A stretch of 6,706 bases of DNA from Deltaproteobacteria bacterium (GTDB lineage Bacteria > Desulfobacterota > Desulfobacteria > Desulfobacterales > JAFDFH01), in NCBI GenBank assembly GCA_019309945.1, contig JAFDFH010000138.1, forward strand, positions 1 to 6,706. The letters are read 5' to 3'. Under the pieces are notes generated by a model. It made no database searches. It was given only the letters and a program-made list of their open reading frames with translations, and was not told the DNA's origin. Within the stretch, counting starts at the first letter, position 1. Every line of letters starts with the position of its first letter. Shown one piece after another: positions 1-6,596 of this stretch. A program made the translations under genes and the position numbers.

Positions 1-1744
1 CTGTAAAAGCCGGATCGGTCCAGAAGCCGTTTGCAACCATGGTGTCCCATTTAGCGCCCAGCGTTTCTTCAAGACAAGCCTCATAACTGTCCCACGGAAA
101 AGCATCCGCAATATTCCCGCCTAATTTTTTGGCAATACGGATGATCACATCACCGAGATGCTTGGTGTCAAACCGGGGTTCGATCACCGGTTTTAAAAGA
201 CCGATAAGCGGTTTTTGAAATCCTACGGGTCGCGGCACATCTTCATAGCGTTCAAGAAATGAATGGTTGGGGAGGATTAAATCGGCGTTTTCAGCCGTTT
301 CATCCATATATGATGAAAAACTTACAATAAATGGTATCTTGTCAAATGCTTTTTTAACGGTCTTGATATCCGGCAAGGAGTAACAGGGATTTACATCTGA
401 AACGAAAAGGGCCTGGAGGGGATATTTTTTTCCCGCCTCAATCGCTTCGAAGAATTGATTTAGGAGCGATCTGGTATGCGGGTAGGTTGCACTCCCGGCA
501 CCATCTAAACGCTCTTTTTGCATCCCCGCCGCTGCTGTCTGATCCATCTCAGGTTCAGGCCAGTGGATATAATCCGGTTCAGGGACAGCCCAAACACCGC
601 CCTTTTTATTGATATTACCTACCAGTGCATTGAGAGCATGAACCGCCATAAATTGGTAAATATCGCCGGCGGTTCTTCCCTTCCCCAGACCACAAATCGC
701 CAACGGTTTGGAAGCACTGGAAAACCTCCTGGCCAGATCAACAATAACCGATTTCTCGATACCGGTGATACTTGCGACTTTCTCCGGATCGTAATCTTCA
801 AGAACGAGCTGCTTGAAGCCTTTATGAAGGATGCCCCGGTCGTCCTTCCAGTCATCAAATCCAAAAGCATAATTTTTTACAAAATCGCTGTACAACGACT
901 CTTTAATGATCACATGGGCCAGTCCCAGTGCCAGAGCAGCTTCAGTACCCGGCTTGATGGGAATCCATTTATCCGCGTTTGCTGCTGTGTTGGACAAGCG
1001 GGGCTCGATCTGGACGACTTTGCCGTCGCCCTCGTGCCATAAGCTGTTCGCCCTGAACATACGTACCGGTGATCCCCAGCCGTCTAAGACGCCGCTTCCA
1101 AAGCTTAGAATAAAGTCGGCATTTTCAAAATCAAACCCGGCTGACGCTCGGACACCATTCATAAGCTGCAGGGTCATATCATAAGAATCCTGGATCGATG
1201 GTGTGTGTAAAAGATTTGGGGAACCGTATACGGTCAGCAAGCGTCCCAAAAGCTGGGGTACGGTGCCGTGATAGGCACTTGAGATGCAGCCCACGGTGTG
1301 AGATTGACCTTTTGTTCTTAACTCACCCAGTTTTTCGGCGACTTCGGAAATGGCCTCATCCCAGGATATTTTCATCCATTTGCCTTCGCCTCTTTTTCCG
1401 TTCCGCTTTAAAGGCGTTTGGACACGTGTGGGACCATAAAGCAACTGAAGACCTGAGAGACCCAGAAGACAGATACCGCCGTCATTGATCGGATAGCCGT
1501 TCATGCCCTCTATTTTAACGGCCCGCTCGCCAACCTTGCGAACCGAAATTCCACAACCACCGGGACAAAGGGTACATGCTGATTTTACCTCACGGACTTC
1601 GCCGGTTTCCGGCACCGGTACCCACGGCCACATCTGTGTCCATATCGACAGATCATCCGTCAGCTTCCAGGGTAAGGGTGAAAGGGTTGTGCCTGCCGCA
1701 CCACCAATGACAAACGATAAGAAACTTCTTCTGTCAATTTTCAT
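1..1744 (-). CDS. qrcB: QrcB-like molybdopterin-oxidoreductase-family subunit of the Qrc complex (3' end beyond the window)
   Basis: I translated this by hand from the ATG at 1744; 581 codons are open to the left edge, so the C-terminus is missing. The N-terminus has a twin-arginine signal (R5-R6-S-F-L, then a hydrophobic stretch to about residue 23), so the protein is exported folded to the periplasm. Four cysteines (C57, C60, C64, C92) match the N-terminal 4Fe-4S site of the DMSO reductase/formate dehydrogenase superfamily. Family blocks follow: VVQIEPR near 243-249, KPGTEAALALGLAHVI at 264-279, and NADLILPNHSFLERYED at 486-502. Where relatives carry a Cys or Sec Mo ligand, this protein reads H180-T-P-S-I-Q-D-S, with neither residue. 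In Desulfovibrio, Qrc passes electrons from periplasmic cytochrome c3 to menaquinone, and its QrcB is reported to lack Mo. The SD is AAGGGG at 1753-1758. It lies 83 bp after qrcA. ActB of alternative complex III is the main alternative; the retained FeS cysteines argue against it. Confidence 0.88.
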   Translation of the reverse strand, partial: MKIDRRSFLSFVIGGAAGTTLSPLPWKLTDDLSIWTQMWPWVPVPETGEVREVKSACTLCPGGCGISVRKVGERAVKIEGMNGYPINDGGICLLGLSGLQLLYGPTRVQTPLKRNGKRGEGKWMKISWDEAISEVAEKLGELRTKGQSHTVGCISSAYHGTVPQLLGRLLTVYGSPNLLHTPSIQDSYDMTLQLMNGVRASAGFDFENADFILSFGSGVLDGWGSPVRMFRANSLWHEGDGKVVQIEPRLSNTAANADKWIPIKPGTEAALALGLAHVIIKESLYSDFVKNYAFGFDDWKDDRGILHKGFKQLVLEDYDPEKVASITGIEKSVIVDLARRFSSASKPLAICGLGKGRTAGDIYQFMAVHALNALVGNINKKGGVWAVPEPDYIHWPEPEMDQTAAAGMQKERLDGAGSATYPHTRSLLNQFFEAIEAGKKYPLQALFVSDVNPCYSLPDIKTVKKAFDKIPFIVSFSSYMDETAENADLILPNHSFLERYEDVPRPVGFQKPLIGLLKPVIEPRFDTKHLGDVIIRIAKKLGGNIADAFPWDSYEACLEETLGAKWDTMVANGFWTDPAFT

Positions 1745-1827
1745 AGATTCTTCCCCTTAAAATTTAGCTGATCCGCAGAGAATGTAATTTGGGATATCAA
1801 CCCGCGGACGCATTCGCTCGGCAACAC

Positions 1828-2658
1828 CTACTTGTGGCATACGAAACATGCATCTTTTTGCGTCTGTACGCTCTTATTTTTACCGCCTTTTGTTTCCCAG
1901 AGTTTTGGCATCCAGTTTATGGGCCACGGAAGCGTCGAGAGCTCTGCTTCTTGCCTGGGCTCATTTTCATGGCATTCCGCACAATCATCCATTTTCATAC
2001 GGTCCCATGTGTTGCGTTTCAGGCCTAATAGATTCTTTCCCCAGATATCACGGCTGTATCCTGTTATCCGATTCTCTTCATAGACCTTTAAGTGTTCGGA
2101 TTCACCGATAGGCCCATGGCAGGTGGTACAATCCATTTTTGCCATTTTGACATGGGCGACATGCGAAAAGAACACGCAGTCCGGTTGTTTGGAATAGATC
2201 AGCCATGGAACCTCTCTTTCTTGGGCTACGTACTCCTCGACAAACTTGATTTCGTCAGGGTTTTCCCCCTGAACCTCTTCGTGGCATTCGATGCATTGTT
2301 CAAGTTTTGGGACCCCGGCGAAGCTTCCATCTTCGCGGAAAAAATGACAGCTTTCACATCCATCTTCCACAGCCTCAACATGAAGAACATGGTTAAATTC
2401 GATCGGCTGTGTTTTCCGGGAATAGAGCAGCTTGGGGAAAATGACCCATCCGACAATGAGACTTGCCACGAGTCCGAAAAAGAAAAACAGCGTAATAACG
2501 CCTGCAGAATGGTCTTCCCCCTTTTTTTCATCGATTTCAACTTCTGTTTCAATCTCCGGAGATGATGATTCGGCCATCTCTTCCGGGGATGACGGTTCGG
2601 CTACCTCGGGGGCAGCATCTTCAGAAATTTCTTTAGAATTATCTTCTGGTGTGCTCAT
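1828..2658 (-). CDS. qrcA: QrcA-like membrane-anchored pentahaem cytochrome c
   Basis: The 276-residue protein has an acidic, Ser/Pro/Glu-rich N-terminal tail of about 50 residues, then one membrane segment (about 54-75), then a periplasmic domain. That domain has five CXXCH haem-binding motifs starting at C101, C122, C177, C226 and C271; the last ends one residue before the stop. Two of them follow an F-x-H-V-x-H-V block (F88 to V94 and F164 to V170), the class III cytochrome c pattern in which upstream histidines act as distal haem ligands. One cysteine, C161, lies outside any CXXCH. The transmembrane anchor, haem count and position directly before qrcB fit QrcA, the subunit that takes electrons from type I cytochrome c3. 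ActA of alternative complex III is the alternative. The ATG at 2658 has an SD (GGAG, 2664-2667) five bases upstream. A promoter lies at 2759-2787. Confidence 0.87.
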   Translation of the reverse strand: MSTPEDNSKEISEDAAPEVAEPSSPEEMAESSSPEIETEVEIDEKKGEDHSAGVITLFFFFGLVASLIVGWVIFPKLLYSRKTQPIEFNHVLHVEAVEDGCESCHFFREDGSFAGVPKLEQCIECHEEVQGENPDEIKFVEEYVAQEREVPWLIYSKQPDCVFFSHVAHVKMAKMDCTTCHGPIGESEHLKVYEENRITGYSRDIWGKNLLGLKRNTWDRMKMDDCAECHENEPRQEAELSTLPWPINWMPKLWETKGGKNKSVQTQKDACFVCHK

Positions 2659-2758
2659 GGGAACTCCGTCAAACAGTGATTAATGTTGGTTTTAAACCCC
2701 TGGCGACTGGTGTAGGATAAAGAATTATCTTCCGGCCCGGGGAAAAATAACTTGCGTC

Positions 2759-2787
2759 TCTGTACCTGCAGATCTTATTTTTGTCAA
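2759..2787 (-). promoter_or_regulatory. Sigma-70-type promoter for qrcAB
   Basis: On the minus strand a perfect -35 hexamer TTGACA (2782-2787) is separated by exactly 17 bases from TACAGA (2759-2764), which matches the -10 consensus at four of six positions. It lies between the ccsA stop and the qrcA start and would give a leader of roughly 90 bases. It suggests that qrcAB can be transcribed independently of ccsA/resB. No clear intrinsic terminator separates ccsA from it, so read-through is also likely. Confidence 0.65.
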
Positions 2788-2802
2788 GGGAAAATCACAC
2801 GA

Positions 2803-3645
2803 TTAGCCCTTTGCATAACTGTGTAAGCCCGGCAGTAAATTAACCCCGAAATATGTAAAAATAACAGCCATAAATCCGATGATGGAAAGATAGGCAATAC
2901 GCTTTCCATGCCACCCCCGCATCTTCCTGGCATGCAATAGGGTTGCGTAAATGAACCAGGTGATCAGAGACCAGGTCTCTTTTGGATCCCAGGACCAGTA
3001 ACTTCCCCAGGCTGAATTAGCCCAGACCGCCCCTGTTATTATTCCGATAGACAAAAAAAGAAAACCAAACATGACCAGTTGATGGGTCACTTCATCGAGG
3101 ACATCGGAATCTGGAAAACGCGCAAGTAACCGATTTTCTGCATCCCCGGCGGCCCTGCGCTTAACCAGATACATCACGCTGACACCAAAAGCGATTGCAA
3201 AAGCAGCATAACCTAAAAAACAGGTTATTACGTGGGCAATGAGCCAGTTGCTTTTCAATGCAGGGATAAGCGGCTGAATACGATCGCTCACATTCGGCGA
3301 CAGGGATGCATAAGCCATTGCCAAAAAGGCAAGGGGCGTTGCAAAAGCGCCGATAATTCGGTTTTTATAACTGCGCTCAATGACAAGGTAAATAACGGCA
3401 ATGGTCCAGGAAAAAAAGACAAGCGACTCATACATGTTGGACAGGGGGGCATGACCGATGCCCATCCGGTAAGATTCCACCCATCGCATGATCATACCAA
3501 TCGTATTTCCTGCGACACCCGCCAGGGTTGTCCATGTGGCTATTTTCCCCGGCAATGGTTTTTTGAAAATCCAGGATACGATATATAATAATGCCGCCAG
3601 ACCATAAACAAATGTAACAATTGACAATAAATATGAACTACTCAT
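2803..3645 (-). CDS. ccsA: Cytochrome c biogenesis protein CcsA (System II haem handling, WWD domain)
   Basis: This 280-residue protein has about eight hydrophobic segments. It carries the tryptophan-rich haem-binding (WWD) motif of the haem-handling protein superfamily at about 208-230, with W-G-S-Y-W-S-W-D-P-K-E at 213-223. By comparison with characterised CcsBA fusions, H138 and H275 correspond to the two periplasmic haem-ligand histidines that flank the WWD domain, and H238 to the second transmembrane histidine. Their spacing fits, but I assigned them by eye. The block at 64-73 (G-H-A-P-L-S-N-M-Y-E) is also typical of the family. With ResB, the protein exports haem and ligates it to CXXCH motifs of periplasmic apocytochromes. 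The ATG at 3645 has an SD (GAGG, 3653-3656) seven bases upstream. Many databases call this protein CcsB, so the names are easily swapped. The neighbouring cytochrome is a plausible client. Confidence 0.93.
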   Translation of the reverse strand: MSSSYLLSIVTFVYGLAALLYIVSWIFKKPLPGKIATWTTLAGVAGNTIGMIMRWVESYRMGIGHAPLSNMYESLVFFSWTIAVIYLVIERSYKNRIIGAFATPLAFLAMAYASLSPNVSDRIQPLIPALKSNWLIAHVITCFLGYAAFAIAFGVSVMYLVKRRAAGDAENRLLARFPDSDVLDEVTHQLVMFGFLFLSIGIITGAVWANSAWGSYWSWDPKETWSLITWFIYATLLHARKMRGWHGKRIAYLSIIGFMAVIFTYFGVNLLPGLHSYAKG

Positions 3646-3742
3646 ACCTCGTCCTCTTTCGATGACTCCGTTTGGTTAACCATAAGTTTTTGAGAAGTTA
3701 AAAACAATTGACTTGCAAACGCCGCTACGGATGCCCAAAAGG

Positions 3743-5191
3743 TTAAGGTTTCCGATCTAAACGCAGCAGCCTCCGGGAAAGGCTTTTTACCCTGCTTTGC
3801 ATACCTAATTTGTTTTTGTTGGATGTACCTGCGACCATAACTTTACTTTTTTTTCCGCTTTCAACCACTTCAATACAAAGCCTTTGGTGGGACATAAAAA
3901 ATGTTATGAAGCATCCGATAATCATCACGACAAATCCGGAATAAACAATCCAGACCCCGGGATCTTTTGTCACCTGGAGTCCGGTATAATACCGTAAATT
4001 TTGGTTTTCGGCAGAAAGCATCTGATCATCTTTTGAGATAACGACCGAAATAACGTAATCGCCCCTTCTCATCCTGTCAAAATGCGGGTACTGTAAAGGC
4101 AATAACACTTCAACGGGATTGCCGTCTTTGGGGGTGAGAATTCCAATATAGGCTTGGCCAATAGGCTGGCCTCGGTATGCAGCGGAATCCGTATATTTTT
4201 TTAGCATGAACGTTCCCATGCCCTCCGGGATATCGAAAGACTTACCAATCGCTGTCTTTATCCGATAGCGCATCCCTGTTGCCATGCTTGTAAAATTCAA
4301 GCTGATCACCTCCGGCGGGTTTTTTACTGAAGGGCGTTCCTTGGGCGGGAGCTTGCCGTAACTGGATTGGAATATGTTGATCCCCTTGTAACGTAGCGGA
4401 TCATTGACGATGATATCTTTTTTAAAGACAGGCTTGCCCTGCTCAAGGATCGTTAAAGAGGAACGGTATTCTTTGGGCATACGGCCGTGTGAGTCGTAAA
4501 AGCTCACATTAAAATCATCACACCGGATCTCAAAATCGAGGTGATGTAATTTCCCTGTATTTCGCAGCTGGATGTGATTGACCACTTCTCCTTCCGGAAT
4601 TTTGACAAAGCCTTCGAAGCCAAAAAGTGAACCGATCAAGCCGCCTATCAAGAGAAAAACGATACTCATATGAACCGTATAAACCCCGAGACGGGTCCAT
4701 CGTCCCTTTTCGGCAAAAATGCAAAATCCCTTATCTGTTTTTTCAACCCTACGATATCCAAAACCCTTGGGAATCAATAAGTCGTCTATTTTTTTGAGAT
4801 CTTCGGTTGTACGATCGATGACAAGCGCTTGTTTTTCAGCAAGATTTCTGAACTTTGAAACATCAAATGAAGGAGTTTTTACAAATACGATCTTCCACAC
4901 GGCCGAGAACCGATTGATCGAGCAGACAACAACGTTGATCGTTAGCGTCAACAGCAGAAACTGAAACCACCAGGAATGGTACATGTCAAAAATGTCAAGT
5001 ACATTAAAAATTCTGTAAAGAAACTCCCCATATTCGCGAAAATAGGCTGCCGGGCTTTCATTCTGCGGGATTATTGTTCCAACAATCGAAGTGACCGCCA
5101 ATGACAACAGAAGCACCACTGTGAGTCTTACAGACGTGAAAAATTTCCATACGCGGGTGAAAAAATTAAAAGGCGCTGCTTCTCCGTCCAT
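3743..5191 (-). CDS. resB: Cytochrome c biogenesis protein ResB (System II CcsB-type partner of CcsA)
   Basis: From the ATG at 5191 the protein has 482 residues. Membrane segments lie at about 21-42, 73-92, 169-190 and 413-435, with a large extracytoplasmic domain between the third and fourth. This is the usual ResB topology. H72, in the D-M-Y-H-S-W-W-F block at the start of the second segment, matches the transmembrane haem-ligand histidine of CcsB. H174 in the third segment and H435 after the fourth are also typical. The protein works with CcsA in haem delivery to apocytochromes. The reading frame stays open to a TTG at 5221 and has an ATG at 5206. I prefer 5191 because AAAGGA (5198-5203) sits six bases before it, and because the upstream codons run into a transposable element. 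ccsA starts 97 bp after its stop, so the two probably form an operon. Confidence 0.92.
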   Translation of the reverse strand: MDGEAAPFNFFTRVWKFFTSVRLTVVLLLSLAVTSIVGTIIPQNESPAAYFREYGEFLYRIFNVLDIFDMYHSWWFQFLLLTLTINVVVCSINRFSAVWKIVFVKTPSFDVSKFRNLAEKQALVIDRTTEDLKKIDDLLIPKGFGYRRVEKTDKGFCIFAEKGRWTRLGVYTVHMSIVFLLIGGLIGSLFGFEGFVKIPEGEVVNHIQLRNTGKLHHLDFEIRCDDFNVSFYDSHGRMPKEYRSSLTILEQGKPVFKKDIIVNDPLRYKGINIFQSSYGKLPPKERPSVKNPPEVISLNFTSMATGMRYRIKTAIGKSFDIPEGMGTFMLKKYTDSAAYRGQPIGQAYIGILTPKDGNPVEVLLPLQYPHFDRMRRGDYVISVVISKDDQMLSAENQNLRYYTGLQVTKDPGVWIVYSGFVVMIIGCFITFFMSHQRLCIEVVESGKKSKVMVAGTSNKNKLGMQSRVKSLSRRLLRLDRKP

Positions 5192-5197
5192 TATTAA

Positions 5198-5203
5198 TCC
5201 TTT
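5198..5203 (-). promoter_or_regulatory. Ribosome binding site that fixes the resB start
   Basis: The minus strand reads AAAGGA, then TTAATA, then ATG at 5191, which is a good Shine-Dalgarno with a six-base spacer. The alternative starts, ATG at 5206 and TTG at 5221, have no comparable upstream motif, and the TTG lies inside the terminal repeat of the MITE. Confidence 0.7.
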
Positions 5204-5210
5204 CATTGGA
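5203..5210. repeat. Left 8-bp target site duplication of MITE copy 1
   Basis: TCATTGGA sits directly left of the element and recurs exactly at 5359-5366 on its right side. The match ends on both sides after eight bases (5202 differs from 5358, and 5211 from 5367). This is what transposition with an 8-bp staggered cut leaves. Confidence 0.85.
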
Positions 5211-5358
5211 GCCAATTTCAAAACGTCCCATTTGGCCCAATCTCGGCGTCAGGCTCAAATTTTAATCCTCGAAATACTATATGTATGCCTATGGTTAATC
5301 CGCCTCAGGCGGATCGCCTTCCTTGACCTTGAACAAACTGAAACGTTTTGAAACGGGC
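5211..5358 (+). mobile_element. MITE-like non-autonomous element, copy 1 (148 bp)
   Basis: The left end GCCAATTTCAAAACGT (5211-5226) and the reverse complement of the right end, GCCCGTTTCAAAACGT (5343-5358), form 16-bp terminal inverted repeats with two mismatches; the inner 11 bp are perfect. Weaker inverted similarity continues about 15 bp further inward. A perfect 8-bp duplication, TCATTGGA, flanks the element. No coding sequence lies inside, so movement would need a transposase supplied from elsewhere. The core 5236-5276 matches 6621-6661 at 34 of 41 positions without gaps, which defines a family of at least two copies. An internal hairpin lies at 5298-5314. The element sits immediately upstream of the resB ribosome binding site. 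Several IS families make 8-bp duplications; I cannot assign the parent. Confidence 0.87.
5298..5314. repeat. Internal hairpin of MITE copy 1
   Basis: ATCCGCC (5298-5304), loop TCA, then GGCGGAT (5308-5314) form a perfect 7-bp stem with a three-base loop. No T-run follows on either strand, so it is not a convincing intrinsic terminator. The equivalent place in copy 2 carries a different hairpin at 6672-6696. Confidence 0.7.
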
Positions 5359-5366
5359 TCATTGGA
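5359..5366. repeat. Right 8-bp target site duplication of MITE copy 1
   Basis: TCATTGGA, identical to 5203-5210, directly follows the right terminal repeat, which ends in CGGGC at 5358. Removing 5211-5366 rebuilds the presumed pre-insertion sequence. On the minus strand this reads AAAATCCAATGAAAGG, running into the resB ribosome binding site. Confidence 0.85.
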
Positions 5367-5652
5367 TTTTAAAAAAAATATTTCAAAATCACGGATGAAG
5401 TTCCAATTGTTTGATAATCTGCTTGTGCTTGTGAAATTGAACTTTTATCCATATCAGATGATCTGCCCCAGAGCAACAGGATAAAAAGGTTAGCATGCCC
5501 CGCTTCTCAAATTAAACCGGTAAATAACGCTCAATCCACTTGACAAATCTGAAAATATGATTAATTTCTTTGGTTTAACTTTCGGATTATTTTAACTAAA
5601 ACAGGGTTATTTTTCACCGGATTCAACCCCTATCAGAAAGTAAATATTGCCC
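5367..5652. other. AT-rich intergenic region between the MITE and the ABC gene
   Basis: No convincing gene is seen on either strand in this stretch. It should hold the promoter of the plus-strand ABC gene and, before the MITE inserted, probably the promoter of resB. Visible details are an A-run near 5371-5378, a small palindrome CAGATGATCTG at 5455-5465, and a promoter candidate at 5540-5567. A 29-codon frame at 5395-5484 has no good ribosome binding site and is not called. Confidence 0.6.
5540..5567 (+). promoter_or_regulatory. Candidate promoter for the ABC ATPase gene
   Basis: A perfect -35 TTGACA (5540-5545) is followed after 16 bases by TAATTT (5562-5567), a weak -10. Another -10-like hexamer, TATGAT at 5556-5561, is too close to this -35. 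The site is about 85 bases upstream of the ATG at 5653 and in the right orientation, but the -10 is poor. Confidence 0.4.
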
Positions 5653-6591
5653 ATGATTGAGGTAAGCAATTTAACGAAATATTTTCTCACCAACAAGGCT
5701 GTTGATGATATTTCATTTACCGTCGAAAAAGGTGAGATCCTTGGCTTTTTAGGTCCGAATGGTGCGGGGAAAACAACGACCATGCGGATGATAACCGGCT
5801 TTGTCCCGCCTTCCAAGGGGACTGCGATCATCGGAGGATCTGACATCATCAAAGATTCGTTATCCGCCAGAAAAAAAATGGGATATCTGCCGGAGAACGC
5901 ACCGGTGTATCCGGACATGACCGTTTGGGGCTACCTCAATTTCTGCTCTGAAATCAGGAGCTTTGCCAGAGTAAACTATAAAGAAAGAGTCGAAGCAACA
6001 ATCGAAAAATGCTTCCTGGCAGAGGTAAAACACCAAACCATCCACACCCTGTCAAAAGGTTTCAAGCAAAGAGTATGCTTTGCCCAGAGTATTCTTCATG
6101 ATCCGGAATTTCTCATTTTTGATGAACCGACCGACGGCCTTGATCCAAACCAGAAACATGAAGTCAGACTTATGATCCTGGAAATGAGTTCGGAGAAGGC
6201 CATTATTCTTTCAACGCACATCTTGGACGAGGTTGAAGCGGTTTGCAGCAGAGCCATCATCATTGCGGATGGTCGCATCGTGGCCGATGACACACCTGCC
6301 AACCTCAGGGCGCAATCGCCCATCCATGGCACGATCGCTCTTACTGTTGTTAATACGGATTCAGCCGGACTTCTAGCCCGTCTCCAAAACTTAGATGGGG
6401 TCAAATCCGCGGAGATCCTGGAAGACAACAGGGAGAATATAAAAGTTCGAATCTTTCCGGAACGTACCGGGGAATCCCTATCAACCCGTGTGATGTCTTT
6501 CGCCCAGGAAAATAACATTCAGGTGGCGTCCATATTTGTGGAACAGGGAAGACTGGATAACGTCTTCCGATCGATAACCCGCAAGGGCTAG
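5653..6591 (+). CDS. ABC transporter ATP-binding protein, GldA/NosF-like (ABC-2 export type)
   Basis: This 312-residue nucleotide-binding subunit is complete. Walker A is G-P-N-G-A-G-K-T-T at 34-42. The Q-loop region reads Y-L-P-E-N at 78-82, with Glu81 where most ABC proteins have Gln, as seen in GldA-like proteins. The signature is L-S-K-G-F-K-Q-R at 133-140. Walker B with the catalytic Glu is L-I-F-D-E-P at 154-159, the D-loop follows at 161-166, and the switch His is H189. A C-terminal domain of about 85 residues ends with the V-E-Q-G-R-L-D-N-V-F block common in this subfamily. It should power an ABC-2 permease in the inner membrane; the substrate cannot be inferred. Its permease is not in the window. 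I chose ATG 5653 because the protein then begins MIEVSNLTKYF like its relatives; TTG at 5647 is better spaced from AGAAAG (5635-5640) and remains possible. Confidence 0.93.
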   Translation: MIEVSNLTKYFLTNKAVDDISFTVEKGEILGFLGPNGAGKTTTMRMITGFVPPSKGTAIIGGSDIIKDSLSARKKMGYLPENAPVYPDMTVWGYLNFCSEIRSFARVNYKERVEATIEKCFLAEVKHQTIHTLSKGFKQRVCFAQSILHDPEFLIFDEPTDGLDPNQKHEVRLMILEMSSEKAIILSTHILDEVEAVCSRAIIIADGRIVADDTPANLRAQSPIHGTIALTVVNTDSAGLLARLQNLDGVKSAEILEDNRENIKVRIFPERTGESLSTRVMSFAQENNIQVASIFVEQGRLDNVFRSITRKG

Positions 6592-6596
6592 GTAGT

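Noticed and set aside
518..1042. A 174-codon plus-strand open frame, and others at 906-2565, opposite qrcB and qrcA
   Set aside because: They lie antisense to strongly recognisable genes, have no family features, and follow from the codon use of the opposite strand.
2716..2729. Small hairpin between ccsA and qrcA (GATAA, four-base loop, TTATC) as a terminator
   Set aside because: The stem is only five pairs, four of them AT, without a T-run, and it lies downstream of the promoter at 2759-2787.
3646..3742. A separate promoter between resB and ccsA
   Set aside because: A plus-strand TTGACT is present, but on the minus strand, where the genes lie, no well-spaced -35/-10 pair is seen.
5365..5390. 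Inverted repeat GATTTT/AAAATC near an A-run, as a terminator
   Set aside because: The stem is entirely weak AT pairs apart from one GC pair, and no gene ends there on either strand.
5455..5465. Palindrome CAGATGATCTG as an operator
   Set aside because: A single 5-bp half-site pair is expected by chance, and it is not at a convincing promoter.
5395..5484. A 29-codon plus-strand frame (MKFQLFDNL...) in the intergenic region
   Set aside because: It is short, lacks a good ribosome binding site, and resembles nothing recognisable.
6096..6518. A 140-codon minus-strand frame inside the ABC gene
   Set aside because: It is antisense to a gene with every ABC motif intact and shows no domain of its own.
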